64,000 nt of DNA from Telluria antibiotica (GCF_011682055.1 NZ_JAAQOM010000006.1:62001-126000); one strand, 5' to 3'; counted from the stretch's first letter, positions 16,654 through 25,746 are shown. Notes: generated by a model from the letters alone, not told the origin. Numbers and translations: made by a program.

Positions 16654-17060
16654 TACTGCATGTCGTGCATGCCGTGTACCGCGCCGCCGTCGTTGCCCAT
16701 ATTGGGCATCATGTTGGCGTTCATGTGGTACATGACCCAGACGGAGCCGGTCAGCACGATGAACAGCAGGATGACGGTCAGGATCAGCGCCATCATGTTC
16801 CAGCCGCCTTCCGACTTCGAGTTCATGTGCAGGAAGTACACCATGTGCACGACGACCTGCACCGCGGCGAAGCCGAGGATGACGAATTTCGTCGTGCCCG
16901 GTGCCAGCTGGTGGGTCATCACGAGCCAGAACGGGATCGCCGTCAGGATCACGGACAGGATGAAGCCGATCGTGTAATCCTTGAAGCTGCCGTGGGCGTG
17001 CAGGTGGTCATCGTCGTGATGACCGTGGCCGTGGCCATGGGCGTGGTGGTGATCGCTCAT
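16653..17060 (-). CDS. cyoD: Cytochrome bo3 quinol oxidase subunit IV
   Basis: A 135-residue small membrane subunit with three predicted helices, including YTIGFILSVILTAIPFWLVM and FVILGFAAVQVVVHMVYFLH. It has a His-rich N-terminus (HHHAHGHGHGHHDDDHLHAH). The second-helix segment and the length match CyoD of the bo-type ubiquinol oxidase, which helps assemble the copper site. The His-rich head could bind metal, but that is inference. It overlaps cyoC by 4 bp (ATGA). Confidence 0.95.
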   Translation of the reverse strand: MSDHHHAHGHGHGHHDDDHLHAHGSFKDYTIGFILSVILTAIPFWLVMTHQLAPGTTKFVILGFAAVQVVVHMVYFLHMNSKSEGGWNMMALILTVILLFIVLTGSVWVMYHMNANMMPNMGNDGGAVHGMHDMQ

Positions 17061-17692
17061 GGCAGGACTCCCATCAGATAAACATAGGTGAACACGCCGA
17101 TCCAGATGACGTCCAGGAAGTGCCAGAACATCGACAGGCAGGCGAGGCGGCGGTAGTTGGCGGCGTTGATGCCGTGCTTACCGACCTGGAACATCAGCGT
17201 GACGAGCCACACGATGCCGAAGGTCACGTGGAGGCCGTGCGTGCCGACCAGCGAGAAGAACGCGGTCAGGAAGCCCGAGCGCCACGGGCCGTTGCCTTCG
17301 TGGATCAGGTGCGCGAATTCCTGCAGTTCCAGGAACAGGAAGCAGGCGCCGAAGATGCCCGTGACGAGCAGCCACATCTGCGTGCCCTTCACGTTCTTCT
17401 TCTGCGCGGCCAGCATGGCGAAGCCGTACGTGATCGACGAGAACAGCAGGAACGCCGTGTTCAGGGCGACGGTCGGCAGCTCGAAGATCTCGGCGCCCGA
17501 CGGACCGCCCGCGTAGTTGCGGCCGAGGACCGCATACGTCGCGAACAGGCAGGCGAAGATGAGGCAGTCGCTCATCAGGTAGATCCAGAAACCGAGCAGC
17601 GTGCCGTTTTCCGGATGGTGCTCGCGCACGTAGTAGCGCGAGCTCGGGTCGGCGCTCGCGGCGCCGGCGTGGGTTACGTTAATGTCAGACAT
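17057..17692 (-). CDS. cyoC: Cytochrome bo3 quinol oxidase subunit III
   Basis: A 211-residue subunit III of the heme-copper oxidase family with five predicted transmembrane helices ([20 protein letters not shown] is the first). The loop [19 protein letters not shown] and the segment [14 protein letters not shown] are typical of the ubiquinol (CyoC) form. It is an integral membrane stabilising subunit without cofactors. The start codon lies 8 bp inside the end of cyoB, so translation is coupled. Confidence 0.96.
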   Translation of the reverse strand: MSDINVTHAGAASADPSSRYYVREHHPENGTLLGFWIYLMSDCLIFACLFATYAVLGRNYAGGPSGAEIFELPTVALNTAFLLFSSITYGFAMLAAQKKNVKGTQMWLLVTGIFGACFLFLELQEFAHLIHEGNGPWRSGFLTAFFSLVGTHGLHVTFGIVWLVTLMFQVGKHGINAANYRRLACLSMFWHFLDVIWIGVFTYVYLMGVLP

Positions 17693-19688
17693 GGGCTTCC
17701 AGCATACGGGTGCGTTCTTCTTCCGTGCGGGTCACTTCGTCCGCCGGGATGTAGAAGTCGCGTTTGTAATCGAACGTGTGGTAGATGGCGACGGCGATCA
17801 TGCCGACGAACGTCACGCCCACCAGCAGCCACATGTGCCAGATGATGCCGAACGCCATCAGGAACGAGATGCCCGGGATCACGGGGCCGGCCCACGTGTT
17901 CTTCGGCATGTGGATGGCGACGTAGTCCTTCAGCGGACGCTTGTAGCCGTTCTTCTTCATGTCGGCCCACGTGTCGTTGTCGTGCACGACCGGAGTGAAC
18001 GCGAAGTTGTAGTCCGGCGGCGGCGACGACGTCGACCATTCCAGCGTACGGCCATTCCACGGGTCGCCCGTCACGTCGGCCAGTGCCTTGCGGTTCAGGA
18101 TCGACACGAAGATCTGCATCAGGAGGCAGCCGATACCGGCGGCGATCATCAGGGTACCCACCAGCGAGATCTGGAACAGGTAGTGGATCGACGGGTCGTC
18201 GAAGTGGCTCATGCGGCGGGTGACGCCCATGAAGCCCAGGATGTACGGCGGAGTGAACGCGACCCAGAAGCCGATCGACCACAGCCAGAACGAGTACACG
18301 CCCCACTTGCGATCGAGGCGGAAGCCGAACATCTTCGGCCACCAGTAGTTGATACCCGCGAACAGGCCGAACAGCACGCCGCCGATGATGACGTTGTGGA
18401 AGTGGGCGATCAGGAACAGCGAGTTGTGCAGCACGAAGTCGGCCGACGGGATCGCCAGCATCACGCCGGTCATGCCGCCGATGATGAAGGTGATCATGAA
18501 CGACACGGTCCACATCATCGGCAGTTCATAGCGGATGCGGCCCTTGTACATGGTGAACAGCCAGTTGAAGATCTTGGCGCCGGTCGGGATCGAGATGATC
18601 ATCGTCGTGATGCCGAAGAACGAGTTCACGCTCGCGCCCGACCCCATCGTGAAGAAGTGGTGCAGCCACACGAGGTACGACAGGACCATGATCACGACGG
18701 TCGCATAGACCATCGACGAGTAGCCGAACAGGCGCTTGTTGCAGAACGTCGCGACGACTTCCGAGTAGATGCCGAACGCCGGCAGGATCAGGATGTAGAC
18801 CTCGGGGTGGCCCCAGATCCAGATCAGGTTCACGTACATCATGGCGTTGCCGCCCAGTTCGTTCGTGAAGAAGTGCGTGTCGAACAGACGGTCCAGGCCG
18901 AGCATGGCCAGGGTGGCGGTCAGGATCGGGAAGGCCATCACGATCAGGATGTTGGTGCACAGGGCGGTCCAGGTGAACACCGGCATCTTCATCAGGTCCA
19001 TGCCCGGCGCGCGCATCTTGACGATGGTGACGACCAGGTTCACGCCCGACAGAAGTGTGCCGACACCCGCCACCTGCAATGACCAGATGTAGTAGTCGAC
19101 GCCCACGTCCGGACTCGCCAGGATGCCGGACAGCGGCGGGAACGCCAGCCAGCCGGTACGGGCGAATTCACCGACGAACAGCGACGCCATCACGAGGATC
19201 GCGCCGGCCGTCGTCATCCAGAAGGAGAAGTTGTTCAGGAACGGGAACGCCACGTCGCGTGCGCCGATCTGCAGCGGCACGACGTAGTTCATCAGGCCCG
19301 TCACGAACGGCATCGCCACGAAGAAGATCATGATCACGCCATGGGCGGTGAAGACCTGGTCGTAGTGGTGCGGCGGCAGGAAGCCGTGCGAATCGCCGAA
19401 CGAGAACGCCTGCTGGGCGCGCATCATCAGCGCGTCGGCGAAGCCGCGCAGGAACATCACGAGACCCAGCACCATGTACATGATGCCGATCTTCTTGTGG
19501 TCGATGCTGGTGAACCACTCGTTCCAGAGATAGCCCCACAGCTTGAACTTGGTGAGCAGGGCGAGACCGACGATGCCGCCCAGTGCCACCATGATAAAGG
19601 TACCGATCAGGATCGGCTCGTGATAGGGAATCGCTTCCCAGCTGAGCCGACCGAAGATCAACTTCGCTAAGTCAAATTGATCGTGCAT
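17685..19688 (-). CDS. cyoB: Cytochrome bo3 quinol oxidase subunit I
   Basis: A 667-residue catalytic subunit of the proton-pumping quinol oxidase. Heme and copper ligands are visible: the low-spin heme His in [13 protein letters not shown], the copper-B His and cross-linked Tyr in [14 protein letters not shown], the two copper-B histidines in VWLHHFF, and the heme ligands in HFHNVIIGG. The residue set is that of a type A heme-copper oxidase with fifteen membrane helices, as usual for CyoB. It reduces oxygen to water using quinol electrons and pumps protons. It starts 2 bp after the cyoA stop. Confidence 0.97.
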   Translation of the reverse strand: MHDQFDLAKLIFGRLSWEAIPYHEPILIGTFIMVALGGIVGLALLTKFKLWGYLWNEWFTSIDHKKIGIMYMVLGLVMFLRGFADALMMRAQQAFSFGDSHGFLPPHHYDQVFTAHGVIMIFFVAMPFVTGLMNYVVPLQIGARDVAFPFLNNFSFWMTTAGAILVMASLFVGEFARTGWLAFPPLSGILASPDVGVDYYIWSLQVAGVGTLLSGVNLVVTIVKMRAPGMDLMKMPVFTWTALCTNILIVMAFPILTATLAMLGLDRLFDTHFFTNELGGNAMMYVNLIWIWGHPEVYILILPAFGIYSEVVATFCNKRLFGYSSMVYATVVIMVLSYLVWLHHFFTMGSGASVNSFFGITTMIISIPTGAKIFNWLFTMYKGRIRYELPMMWTVSFMITFIIGGMTGVMLAIPSADFVLHNSLFLIAHFHNVIIGGVLFGLFAGINYWWPKMFGFRLDRKWGVYSFWLWSIGFWVAFTPPYILGFMGVTRRMSHFDDPSIHYLFQISLVGTLMIAAGIGCLLMQIFVSILNRKALADVTGDPWNGRTLEWSTSSPPPDYNFAFTPVVHDNDTWADMKKNGYKRPLKDYVAIHMPKNTWAGPVIPGISFLMAFGIIWHMWLLVGVTFVGMIAVAIYHTFDYKRDFYIPADEVTRTEEERTRMLEAHV

Positions 19689-19690
19689 GA

Positions 19691-20713
19691 TTACTTCTTC
19701 TTTACGGAATCATTGGGCGTGGTGCAGACCTCGCCGTTGGCCTGGGCCAGGCGGGTCGCTGCCGCATGTTGTGGCGTGTTACGCATCGCCATTTCGCGGG
19801 CCTTCTTCGCGTCGTCGTTCATCATCTTGTCCTGGCAGACGACGCCGTCGGCGACGCAGCGGTTCAGGACGCGATAGTAGAGGTCGTCGTCGACGGCCGC
19901 ATAGCGGTGCACCGGCTCCTTGATGCTCGGCTTTTCGAGCGTCAGGTAGTTCGCGCGGTCGAGCTTGGCGCCGCCGCCGGTCTTGACCGACTGCACCCAG
20001 CTGTTGAAATCGCCCTGGGGCACGCCGCGGTAGCCGAAGCGCATGTCCGAGTAGCCCGCGCCGCTGTAGTTGGCGGAGAAGCCCACCGACTGGATCGGCT
20101 TGTTCTGCACGGCGTTCAAGGTCGTTTCCATGCCCGGCATCGCGTAGATCATGCCCGCGAGTTCCGGCACGTAGAACGCATTCATGACGGACGTCGCGCT
20201 GATCTTGAAGCGCACCGGCACGTCGACGGGGACGACCAGTTCGTTCACGGTGGCGATGCCCTGCTCCGGATAGATGAACAGCCATTTCCAGTCCATCGCC
20301 ACGGCCTCGATCACGAGCGGCTTGGCCGATGCCGGGACCGGGCGGCCTTCGGCCAGGCGGTCCAGCGGGCGGTACGGATCGAGCTTGTGGGTCGAGATCC
20401 AGGTCACGAGACCCAGCACGATGATGATCAGCAGGGGCGCGCCCCAGATGACCAGTTCCAGCTTGGTCGAGTGGTCCCAGTCGGGCTCATAGGCCGCTTC
20501 GGTATTGCTCGCGCGGTATTTATGGGCAAACCAGATAATCAGGATCATCACGGGGACGATAATCAGCAGCATCAGGATCACCGAAACGACGATCAGATCC
20601 GCCTCTTGCTTGGCGATGTCACCGGAAGGGTTCATCACCACCGTGTTGCAGCCGGCAAGGGCCGCTAACAGTGGGGAGAGGAACACTCCGCGACGGAGGG
20701 TCTTTGGAATCAT
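19691..20713 (-). CDS. cyoA: Cytochrome bo3 quinol oxidase subunit II
   Basis: A 340-residue subunit II. It starts with a lipoprotein signal (lipobox LAGC, cysteine at about residue 22), two membrane helices (about 40-62 and 85-107) and a periplasmic cupredoxin domain. That domain lacks the CxxxC copper-A ligands of cytochrome c oxidases, which identifies it as a quinol oxidase. The C-terminus has an extra segment with cysteines ([13 protein letters not shown]) and a Lys-rich end. It is the first gene of the cyo-SURF1-reg operon, so the promoter should lie in 20714-20862. Confidence 0.96.
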   Translation of the reverse strand: MIPKTLRRGVFLSPLLAALAGCNTVVMNPSGDIAKQEADLIVVSVILMLLIIVPVMILIIWFAHKYRASNTEAAYEPDWDHSTKLELVIWGAPLLIIIVLGLVTWISTHKLDPYRPLDRLAEGRPVPASAKPLVIEAVAMDWKWLFIYPEQGIATVNELVVPVDVPVRFKISATSVMNAFYVPELAGMIYAMPGMETTLNAVQNKPIQSVGFSANYSGAGYSDMRFGYRGVPQGDFNSWVQSVKTGGGAKLDRANYLTLEKPSIKEPVHRYAAVDDDLYYRVLNRCVADGVVCQDKMMNDDAKKAREMAMRNTPQHAAATRLAQANGEVCTTPNDSVKKK

Positions 20714-20726
20714 GCTTTGTGTTTTA

Positions 20727-20760
20727 CGTTACATGGGAAAAATAACATGCTAATGTAACG
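20727..20760. promoter_or_regulatory. Dyad in the cyo leader region
   Basis: A perfect 8-bp inverted repeat, CGTTACAT (20727-20734) and ATGTAACG (20753-20760), spans an AT-rich core just upstream of the cyoA start. It lies in the divergent gap shared with the MFS gene at 20863. Its position and symmetry suggest a binding site for a regulator of cyo expression. It does not resemble a known FNR or RegA consensus clearly enough to name one. Confidence 0.4.
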
Positions 20761-20862
20761 CCAACGGCGTGCGTTTGGCGATTGGACGTTTTGTCCTACC
20801 CTTATCCGTTTTGCAGCTTTTCTGAGGGGCCAAGGGCCGTCGGCTAATAAGGAGACGAAGAC

Positions 20863-22209
20863 ATGCAAGGCACCCCGAACACGTACGGCGGCGCAGGAGC
20901 CGCTCCCATCACAGCACCCCACTCCGGGGCCCGGAACATCAACACCCGCGACACGAACATTGCGCCGGGCGAGATCGCGGTCGGCGTCGTCATCGGCCGC
21001 GCTTCCGAATACTTCGACTTCTTCGTTTATGCGATCGCTTCGGTGCTCGTGTTTCCCGCCGTGTTCTTCCCGTTCGCCGACCGGCTGGAGGGCACGCTGT
21101 ATTCCTTCGCCATCTTCGCGCTGGCGTACGTCGCGCGACCGATCGCGTCACTTGTCTTCATGGCAATCCAACGCCACTACAGCCGCGAGATCAAGCTGAC
21201 GATCGCGCTGTTCCTGATGGGCTCGGCGACGGTCGCCATCTCGATGCTGCCCACGTATTCTCGCTGGGGCGAGTGGTCGATCGTCTCGTTGGCCATCCTG
21301 CGCATCGGCCAGGGCGTCGCCCAGGGCGGGTCGTGGGACGGGCTGCCGTCGCTGCTCGCACTCAACGCGCCCGAGAACAAGCGAGGATGGTACGCGATGT
21401 TGGGACAACTTGGCGCACCAACTGGATTCATCATCGCGGCGGGGCTATTTTCCTACCTGATGGCGCAGCTGTCGCAGGACGATTTCCTCGTGTGGGGCTG
21501 GCGCTATCCGTTCTACGTGGCGTTCGCGATCAACGTCGTCGCCCTCTTCGCCCGCCTGCGCCTCGTCTCGACACCGGACTACACGCACCTGCTGGACGAG
21601 CATGAACTCGACCCGGCCCCGGCCCGGGAAGTGATCGGCAACCAGGGCACGAACATCGTCATCGGCGCCCTCGCCGCCCTGTGCAGCTACGCGCTGTTCC
21701 ACCTGGTGACCGTGTTCCCGCTGTCGTGGATCCAGTTGTACGACACCCGCTCGATGGCCGACTTCCTGCAGGTCCAGATCATGGGCGCGGGGCTGGGCAT
21801 CGTGGGCGTGCTGGCGTCGGGCCTCATCGCCGACAAGTTCGGGCGCCGCAACACGCTGGGCACCCTGGCCGCGCTGATCGCCCTGTTCTCCGGCTTCATC
21901 CCCACGTTGATGGACGGCGGCGTGGCCGGCCAGAACGCGTTCATCCTGATCGGCTTCCTGCTGCTCGGCTTGTCGTACGGCCAGGCCTCGGGCGCCGTGA
22001 CGTCGAACTTCCTGCCGCAATACCGCTACACGGGCGCCGCGCTGACGTCCGACCTCGCGTGGCTCGTGGGCGCCGCCTTCGCCCCACTCGTGGCGCTGGG
22101 CCTGGCCGCGAACTTCGGCCTCGGCTACGTCAGCCTGTACCTGCTTTCCGGCGCCGTCGGATCGCTGGCCGCGCTGAGCCTGAACCGGGCGCTGGAGATC
22201 CGCAACTGA
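20863..22209 (+). CDS. MFS transporter, MHS-like
   Basis: A 448-residue major facilitator protein with about 12 membrane segments. The signature region ASEYFDFFVYAIASVLVFP near residue 48 resembles the metabolite:H+ symporter branch, but the usual loop GDRxGRK is replaced by QRHYSREIKL, a deviation in a normally conserved loop. The second-half loop is better kept (LIADKFGRRNTLG). The substrate is unknown. A ribosome binding site (AAGGAGAC, 20849-20856) supports the start, and a strong terminator follows. The gene is divergent from cyoA, and the two may share upstream control. Confidence 0.88.
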   Translation: MQGTPNTYGGAGAAPITAPHSGARNINTRDTNIAPGEIAVGVVIGRASEYFDFFVYAIASVLVFPAVFFPFADRLEGTLYSFAIFALAYVARPIASLVFMAIQRHYSREIKLTIALFLMGSATVAISMLPTYSRWGEWSIVSLAILRIGQGVAQGGSWDGLPSLLALNAPENKRGWYAMLGQLGAPTGFIIAAGLFSYLMAQLSQDDFLVWGWRYPFYVAFAINVVALFARLRLVSTPDYTHLLDEHELDPAPAREVIGNQGTNIVIGALAALCSYALFHLVTVFPLSWIQLYDTRSMADFLQVQIMGAGLGIVGVLASGLIADKFGRRNTLGTLAALIALFSGFIPTLMDGGVAGQNAFILIGFLLLGLSYGQASGAVTSNFLPQYRYTGAALTSDLAWLVGAAFAPLVALGLAANFGLGYVSLYLLSGAVGSLAALSLNRALEIRN

Positions 22210-22235
22210 TTCACTGTTTGAAGGAAGCAGAGCTT

Positions 22236-22263
22236 ATGCCCCGGTTCGCCGGGGCATTTTTTT
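22236..22263 (+). terminator. Intrinsic terminator of the MFS gene, interrupted by IS
   Basis: A 9-bp stem ATGCCCCGG / CCGGGGCAT closed by a TTCG tetraloop (22236-22257) runs into a T-tract. This is a textbook intrinsic terminator 27 bp after the MFS stop. The first insertion element begins directly after seven Ts, so the T-tract is also the target duplication. Enough Ts remain for the terminator to work. Confidence 0.9.
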
Positions 22264-23333
22264 GGCTGTGTTCGCGTTAATTCGGCGAGCCGGTCGTTTA
22301 GCCGAGCTGAACAGCGGCGCACAGCAGATGAGCCGGCGTCGTCAGCCGTCGCGCATCGAGCACCCGTTGCCAGCCCGAGTAATTGATCAAGTAGCGGCTC
22401 GCGACGCCGCGAAACCGCACCAACCAGCTCTTGAACCGGCTGTGCCAGGCGTTCACGTTCTGCAGGTGAATTGCGCCGCGCGCCCGAACGCCCGCCTTCA
22501 CGTTCACCGTCTCGTGCATTATGCCCGCCTGCTTGGCGAAGTGACGGTACGAGAGCGCCGAATCGCTGATCAAGAGCACGTCCGCCGGCAGCACGGGCCG
22601 CAGGCACTTTTCCAATTGCGCCACCGTCACTTGGCCGCGGCCGGTATGAAAATCGAGCGTCTGCCCGCTGCGATCGCGCGCGACGAGAAGGCAGTCGAGT
22701 TCACCGCTGATGCCGCGCCTTTTTGCCACGCCACCGCGCTTCCTCGGCTTACGTGTCATGTTGCGCGAGCCCTTCTGTGATTCCAACCGGTACGTTTCGT
22801 CCGCTTCGACAATGGCGGTCAGCGCTGCAGGCCGATCGCGCATGGCGCCCGGCACGAAGCGATGGCGCCACCTGAAACTGGTCGTGCGATGCACGCCGAC
22901 GACGCGCGCAGCTTCTCGCACGGTGCGCGACTCGAGGACGCATTGCAGGTACGGCAGCCAATGCTCTTTCTTCCGTAACCTGGCAAGCGGGGTGCCCGTC
23001 AGCGCGTTGTAGCTGCGTCCGCAGCCGAGGCAGCGAAAACGCTGCAGCCCACTCGCCTGGCCGCAGCGATGGGCGCGAACGCAAGCGCAGCGCGGACATG
23101 GCCGTCCTCGCGCGGCCTGCTCGATCAGCGCGATGCATTCGGCCGGATGGGCAATGCCCGCGATCCATTCTCGTAGCCGAGCCAGGTCGACGGCGGACAA
23201 TTGCGCCGCCGTCAACATGGCGAACAACTCGTCGAACGTCAGGCCGCGCATCGTCACTCCTCATGAGTCAACTCGACGATACGTATGACAGTCGCAACTC
23301 GGTTCAGTTCACATAACTACCGCGAACACAGCC
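22264..23333 (-). mobile_element. IS1595-family insertion sequence, copy 1
   Basis: A 1070-bp element. Its ends are inverted repeats beginning GGCTGTGTTCGCG (13 identical bases, then partly matched). It carries one transposase gene read leftward. It is flanked by 8-bp direct repeats ATTTTTTT (22256-22263 and 23334-23341), the duplication length known for IS1595 elements. It sits inside the T-tract of the MFS terminator. A second nearly identical copy follows in the same orientation, sharing the middle duplication. Confidence 0.93.
22298..23251 (-). CDS. IS1595-family transposase (copy 1)
   Basis: A transposase of about 317 residues. The N-terminus carries a zinc ribbon (CPRCACVRAHRCG ... CLGCGRSY, about residues 52-83). 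A helix-turn-helix region follows (VREAARVVGVHRTTSFRWRH), then the ISXO2-like catalytic domain with the first acidic residue in IVEADETYR and the second in LLISDSALSY. The reading frame is intact. The ATG at 23251 was preferred over a GTG two codons upstream because AGGAG lies 5 bases before it. It differs from copy 2 by a Gln/His change (WLPYLQC against WLPYLHC). Confidence 0.92.
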   Translation of the reverse strand: MRGLTFDELFAMLTAAQLSAVDLARLREWIAGIAHPAECIALIEQAARGRPCPRCACVRAHRCGQASGLQRFRCLGCGRSYNALTGTPLARLRKKEHWLPYLQCVLESRTVREAARVVGVHRTTSFRWRHRFVPGAMRDRPAALTAIVEADETYRLESQKGSRNMTRKPRKRGGVAKRRGISGELDCLLVARDRSGQTLDFHTGRGQVTVAQLEKCLRPVLPADVLLISDSALSYRHFAKQAGIMHETVNVKAGVRARGAIHLQNVNAWHSRFKSWLVRFRGVASRYLINYSGWQRVLDARRLTTPAHLLCAAVQLG

Positions 23334-23354
23334 ATTTTTTTGGCTGTGTTCGCG
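23321..23354. repeat. Head-to-tail IS junction, abutted inverted ends
   Basis: The right end of copy 1 (CGCGAACACAGCC, 23321-23333), the 8-bp ATTTTTTT, and the left end of copy 2 (GGCTGTGTTCGCG, 23342-23354) form one perfect inverted repeat. Counting the flanking A:T pair, the stem is 14 bp with a 6-T loop. It is the third occurrence of the same terminal sequence and marks a true tandem arrangement. Confidence 0.9.
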
Positions 23355-24411
23355 TTAATTCGGCGAGCCGGTCGTTTAGCCGAGCTGAACAGCGGCGCAC
23401 AGCAGATGAGCCGGCGTCGTCAGCCGTCGCGCATCGAGCACCCGTTGCCAGCCCGAGTAATTGATCAAGTAGCGGCTCGCGACGCCGCGAAACCGCACCA
23501 ACCAGCTCTTGAACCGGCTGTGCCAGGCGTTCACGTTCTGCAGGTGAATTGCGCCGCGCGCCCGAACGCCCGCCTTCACGTTCACCGTCTCGTGCATGAT
23601 GCCCGCCTGCTTGGCGAAGTGACGGTACGAGAGCGCCGAATCGCTGATCAAGAGCACGTCCGCCGGCAGCACGGGCCGCAGGCATTTTTCCAATTGCGCC
23701 ACCGTCACTTGGCCGCGGCCGGTATGAAAATCGAGCGTCTGCCCGCTGCGATCGCGCGCGACGAGAAGGCAGTCGAGTTCACCGCTGATGCCGCGCCTTT
23801 TTGCCACGCCACCGCGCTTCCTCGGCTTACGTGTCATGTTGCGCGAGCCCTTCTGTGATTCCAACCGGTACGTTTCGTCCGCTTCGACAATGGCGGTCAG
23901 CGCTGCAGGCCGATCGCGCATGGCGCCCGGCACGAAGCGATGGCGCCACCTGAAACTGGTCGTGCGATGCACGCCGACGACGCGCGCAGCTTCTCGCACG
24001 GTGCGCGACTCGAGGACGCAATGCAGGTACGGCAGCCAATGCTCTTTCTTCCGTAACCTGGCAAGCGGGGTGCCCGTCAGCGCGTTGTAGCTGCGTCCGC
24101 AGCCGAGGCAGCGAAAACGCTGCAGCCCACTCGCCTGGCCGCAGCGATGGGCGCGAACGCAAGCGCAGCGCGGACATGGCCGTCCTCGCGCGGCCTGCTC
24201 GATCAGCGCGATGCATTCGGCCGGATGGGCAATGCCCGCGATCCATTCTCGTAGCCGAGCCAGGTCGACGGCGGACAATTGCGCCGCCGTCAACATGGCG
24301 AACAACTCGTCGAACGTCAGGCCGCGCATCGTCACTCCTCATGAGTCAACTCGACGATACGTATGACAGTTGCAACTCGGTTCAGTTCACATAACTACCG
24401 CGAACACAGCC
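23342..24411 (-). mobile_element. IS1595-family insertion sequence, copy 2
   Basis: A second 1070-bp element in the same orientation, offset exactly 1078 bp from copy 1 (1070 plus the 8-bp duplication). Flanks are ATTTTTTT at 23334-23341 and 24412-24419. By eye at least four single-base differences separate the copies (22520/23598, 22607/23685, 22943/24021, 23293/24371). They are therefore close relatives but not a perfect fresh duplicate. Confidence 0.93.
23376..24329 (-). CDS. IS1595-family transposase (copy 2)
   Basis: Intact second transposase gene, about 317 residues, with the same zinc ribbon, helix-turn-helix and ISXO2-like catalytic domain as copy 1. The only protein difference I could see is His for Gln in WLPYLHCVLESR. 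Both elements therefore look able to encode active transposase. The start was chosen as in copy 1. Confidence 0.92.
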   Translation of the reverse strand: MRGLTFDELFAMLTAAQLSAVDLARLREWIAGIAHPAECIALIEQAARGRPCPRCACVRAHRCGQASGLQRFRCLGCGRSYNALTGTPLARLRKKEHWLPYLHCVLESRTVREAARVVGVHRTTSFRWRHRFVPGAMRDRPAALTAIVEADETYRLESQKGSRNMTRKPRKRGGVAKRRGISGELDCLLVARDRSGQTLDFHTGRGQVTVAQLEKCLRPVLPADVLLISDSALSYRHFAKQAGIMHETVNVKAGVRARGAIHLQNVNAWHSRFKSWLVRFRGVASRYLINYSGWQRVLDARRLTTPAHLLCAAVQLG

Positions 24412-24433
24412 ATTTTTTTTGCCGCGCGCATGG

Positions 24434-24467
24434 AAAAGCGCCGCGCGGTCCGGGACCGGGCGGCGCT
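24434..24467 (-). terminator. Intrinsic terminator of the manganese catalase gene
   Basis: On the minus strand AGCGCCGC and GCGGCGCT form an 8-bp outer stem, with an inner GGTCC/GGACC stem, followed by TTTCC. It lies 23 bp after the catalase stop. Before the insertions it would have faced the MFS terminator only about 14 bp away, making a convergent terminator pair. Confidence 0.75.
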
Positions 24468-24489
24468 GGCGAACGCGAAAGCCGCGGCG

Positions 24490-25431
24490 TCAGTGCAGCG
24501 GCGGCGACCCCGGGCTCGGCTGCGCCCCCGGGCTCACGGTGCGGCCGTCGGCCAGGGTCTGGTTGCCCATGCCCAGTTCAGCCCCGGTGGGCGGGTCGAT
24601 GGTCGGGTCGGACATCGTGCGCTCGGCCATCTGGCGCAGCAGGTCGACGTCCTTGGCCGGCAGCTTGACCTCGGCCTCGCCCGAGCCGCCATCGACGGCC
24701 ATCTGCTTGTCGCGGTCCGTGACGTAATCCCAGTTCTCGCCCTGGTTCCAGGCGCCGCGCATCTCGCCGGGCCCCTGCGACATATTGAAATACGTGTTGG
24801 CGAAGCGCGGGTCGCCCGGCATTTTGCCCGGAGGGAAGTTCGGGGCGATCGAATACAGGGCCTTCTCGAACGATTTCTGGTGCGCGATCTCGCGCGTCAT
24901 CAGGAAGCCCAGCGCCTCCTTCACACCGGGATCGTCCGTCAGCGCGATCAGGCGTTCATAGACGATCTTCGCGCGCGCCTCGGCGGCGATGTTGGAGCGC
25001 AGGTCGGCCGTCGGCTCGCCGATCGTGTCGATATAGGCGGCCGTCCACGGCACGCCGGCGGAATTCACGAGTGCGGGTCCGCCGCCGTACAGCACTTGCG
25101 TCACGTGGCTGTCGTTGCCGGCGCCCTGGATCTTCTTGTACAGGTCGGCCTCGCTGTCGACGGCTTCCGCGAGCTCGCCCTTGGCGCCCTTGTTCAGCAT
25201 GGCGACGATGTGGCCGATTACCTCGAGGTGGCTCAGCTCCTCCGTCGCGATGTCGAACAGCATGTCCTTGCGGCCCGGATCGTCCTCGCTGACGGCCTGG
25301 GTGAAGTAACGCATGGCCGCCGCCAACTCGCCCTGCGGGCCGCCGAACTGTTCGAGCATGAGGTTGGCCAGACCCGGATTCGGCTCATTGACGCGCACGG
25401 TGTATTGCAGGCGCTTGTTGTGTGCAAACAT
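24490..25431 (-). CDS. Manganese catalase family protein
   Basis: A 313-residue ferritin-like dimanganese catalase. The four-helix-bundle ligand pattern is visible: Glu in PQGELAAAMRYF, the EExxH motif in ATEELSHLE, Glu in NIAAEARAKIVYERL, and ExxH in MTREIAHQKSF. The C-terminal part is Pro/Gly-rich, as in many bacterial members. It breaks hydrogen peroxide into water and oxygen without heme. The start MFAHNKRLQYTVRVNEPNP has GGAGGGA upstream and fits family N-termini; codons further upstream are not needed. It is divergent from a hemerythrin-type gene, and both may serve oxidative stress. Confidence 0.93.
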   Translation of the reverse strand: MFAHNKRLQYTVRVNEPNPGLANLMLEQFGGPQGELAAAMRYFTQAVSEDDPGRKDMLFDIATEELSHLEVIGHIVAMLNKGAKGELAEAVDSEADLYKKIQGAGNDSHVTQVLYGGGPALVNSAGVPWTAAYIDTIGEPTADLRSNIAAEARAKIVYERLIALTDDPGVKEALGFLMTREIAHQKSFEKALYSIAPNFPPGKMPGDPRFANTYFNMSQGPGEMRGAWNQGENWDYVTDRDKQMAVDGGSGEAEVKLPAKDVDLLRQMAERTMSDPTIDPPTGAELGMGNQTLADGRTVSPGAQPSPGSPPLH

Positions 25432-25746
25432 TCCGATCCCTCCAGAGTGTGATTGGATGGCCGCGCGCAACGCGTTCTGCGTGATCGCGCGGACCTGTTG
25501 CCATCTTCGCAGCGTTACGGAGTGCCGACATCAGAAACGATGCCGTGTCTGTGTAGGAGCCGAAGCGATGACCTGCCGCGCACAGCGCGTTCTGGACAGG
25601 AGGGAACGGACTGCTGATTGCCGGCCCGGACCCGGCGTCCCATGCGTCATCGGCCGACAAGATCGTGCGTTGCCCTCCTACGCGGCAGCTCTAGCGTGCG
25701 CACTACCATGCATCTATACCGACGCCACTGCATACAGGAGACGCTC
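25432..25746. other. Divergent intergenic region, catalase/hemerythrin
   Basis: A 315-bp gap between two divergent genes. It should hold both promoters, but no convincing -35/-10 pair stands out. A strong ribosome binding site for the catalase lies at its left end, and ACAGGAGACG serves the hemerythrin gene at its right end. I see no RNA gene, repeat or credible small coding frame. Confidence 0.5.

Noticed and set aside
22256..24419. Composite transposon formed by two IS1595 copies
   Set aside because: The copies are directly adjacent with only the 8-bp duplication between them; no passenger gene is carried.
25708..25715. ATGCATCT upstream of the hemerythrin gene as an NsrR site
   Set aside because: Only one half-site is present; the expected left half AAGATGCAT at the right distance is missing.
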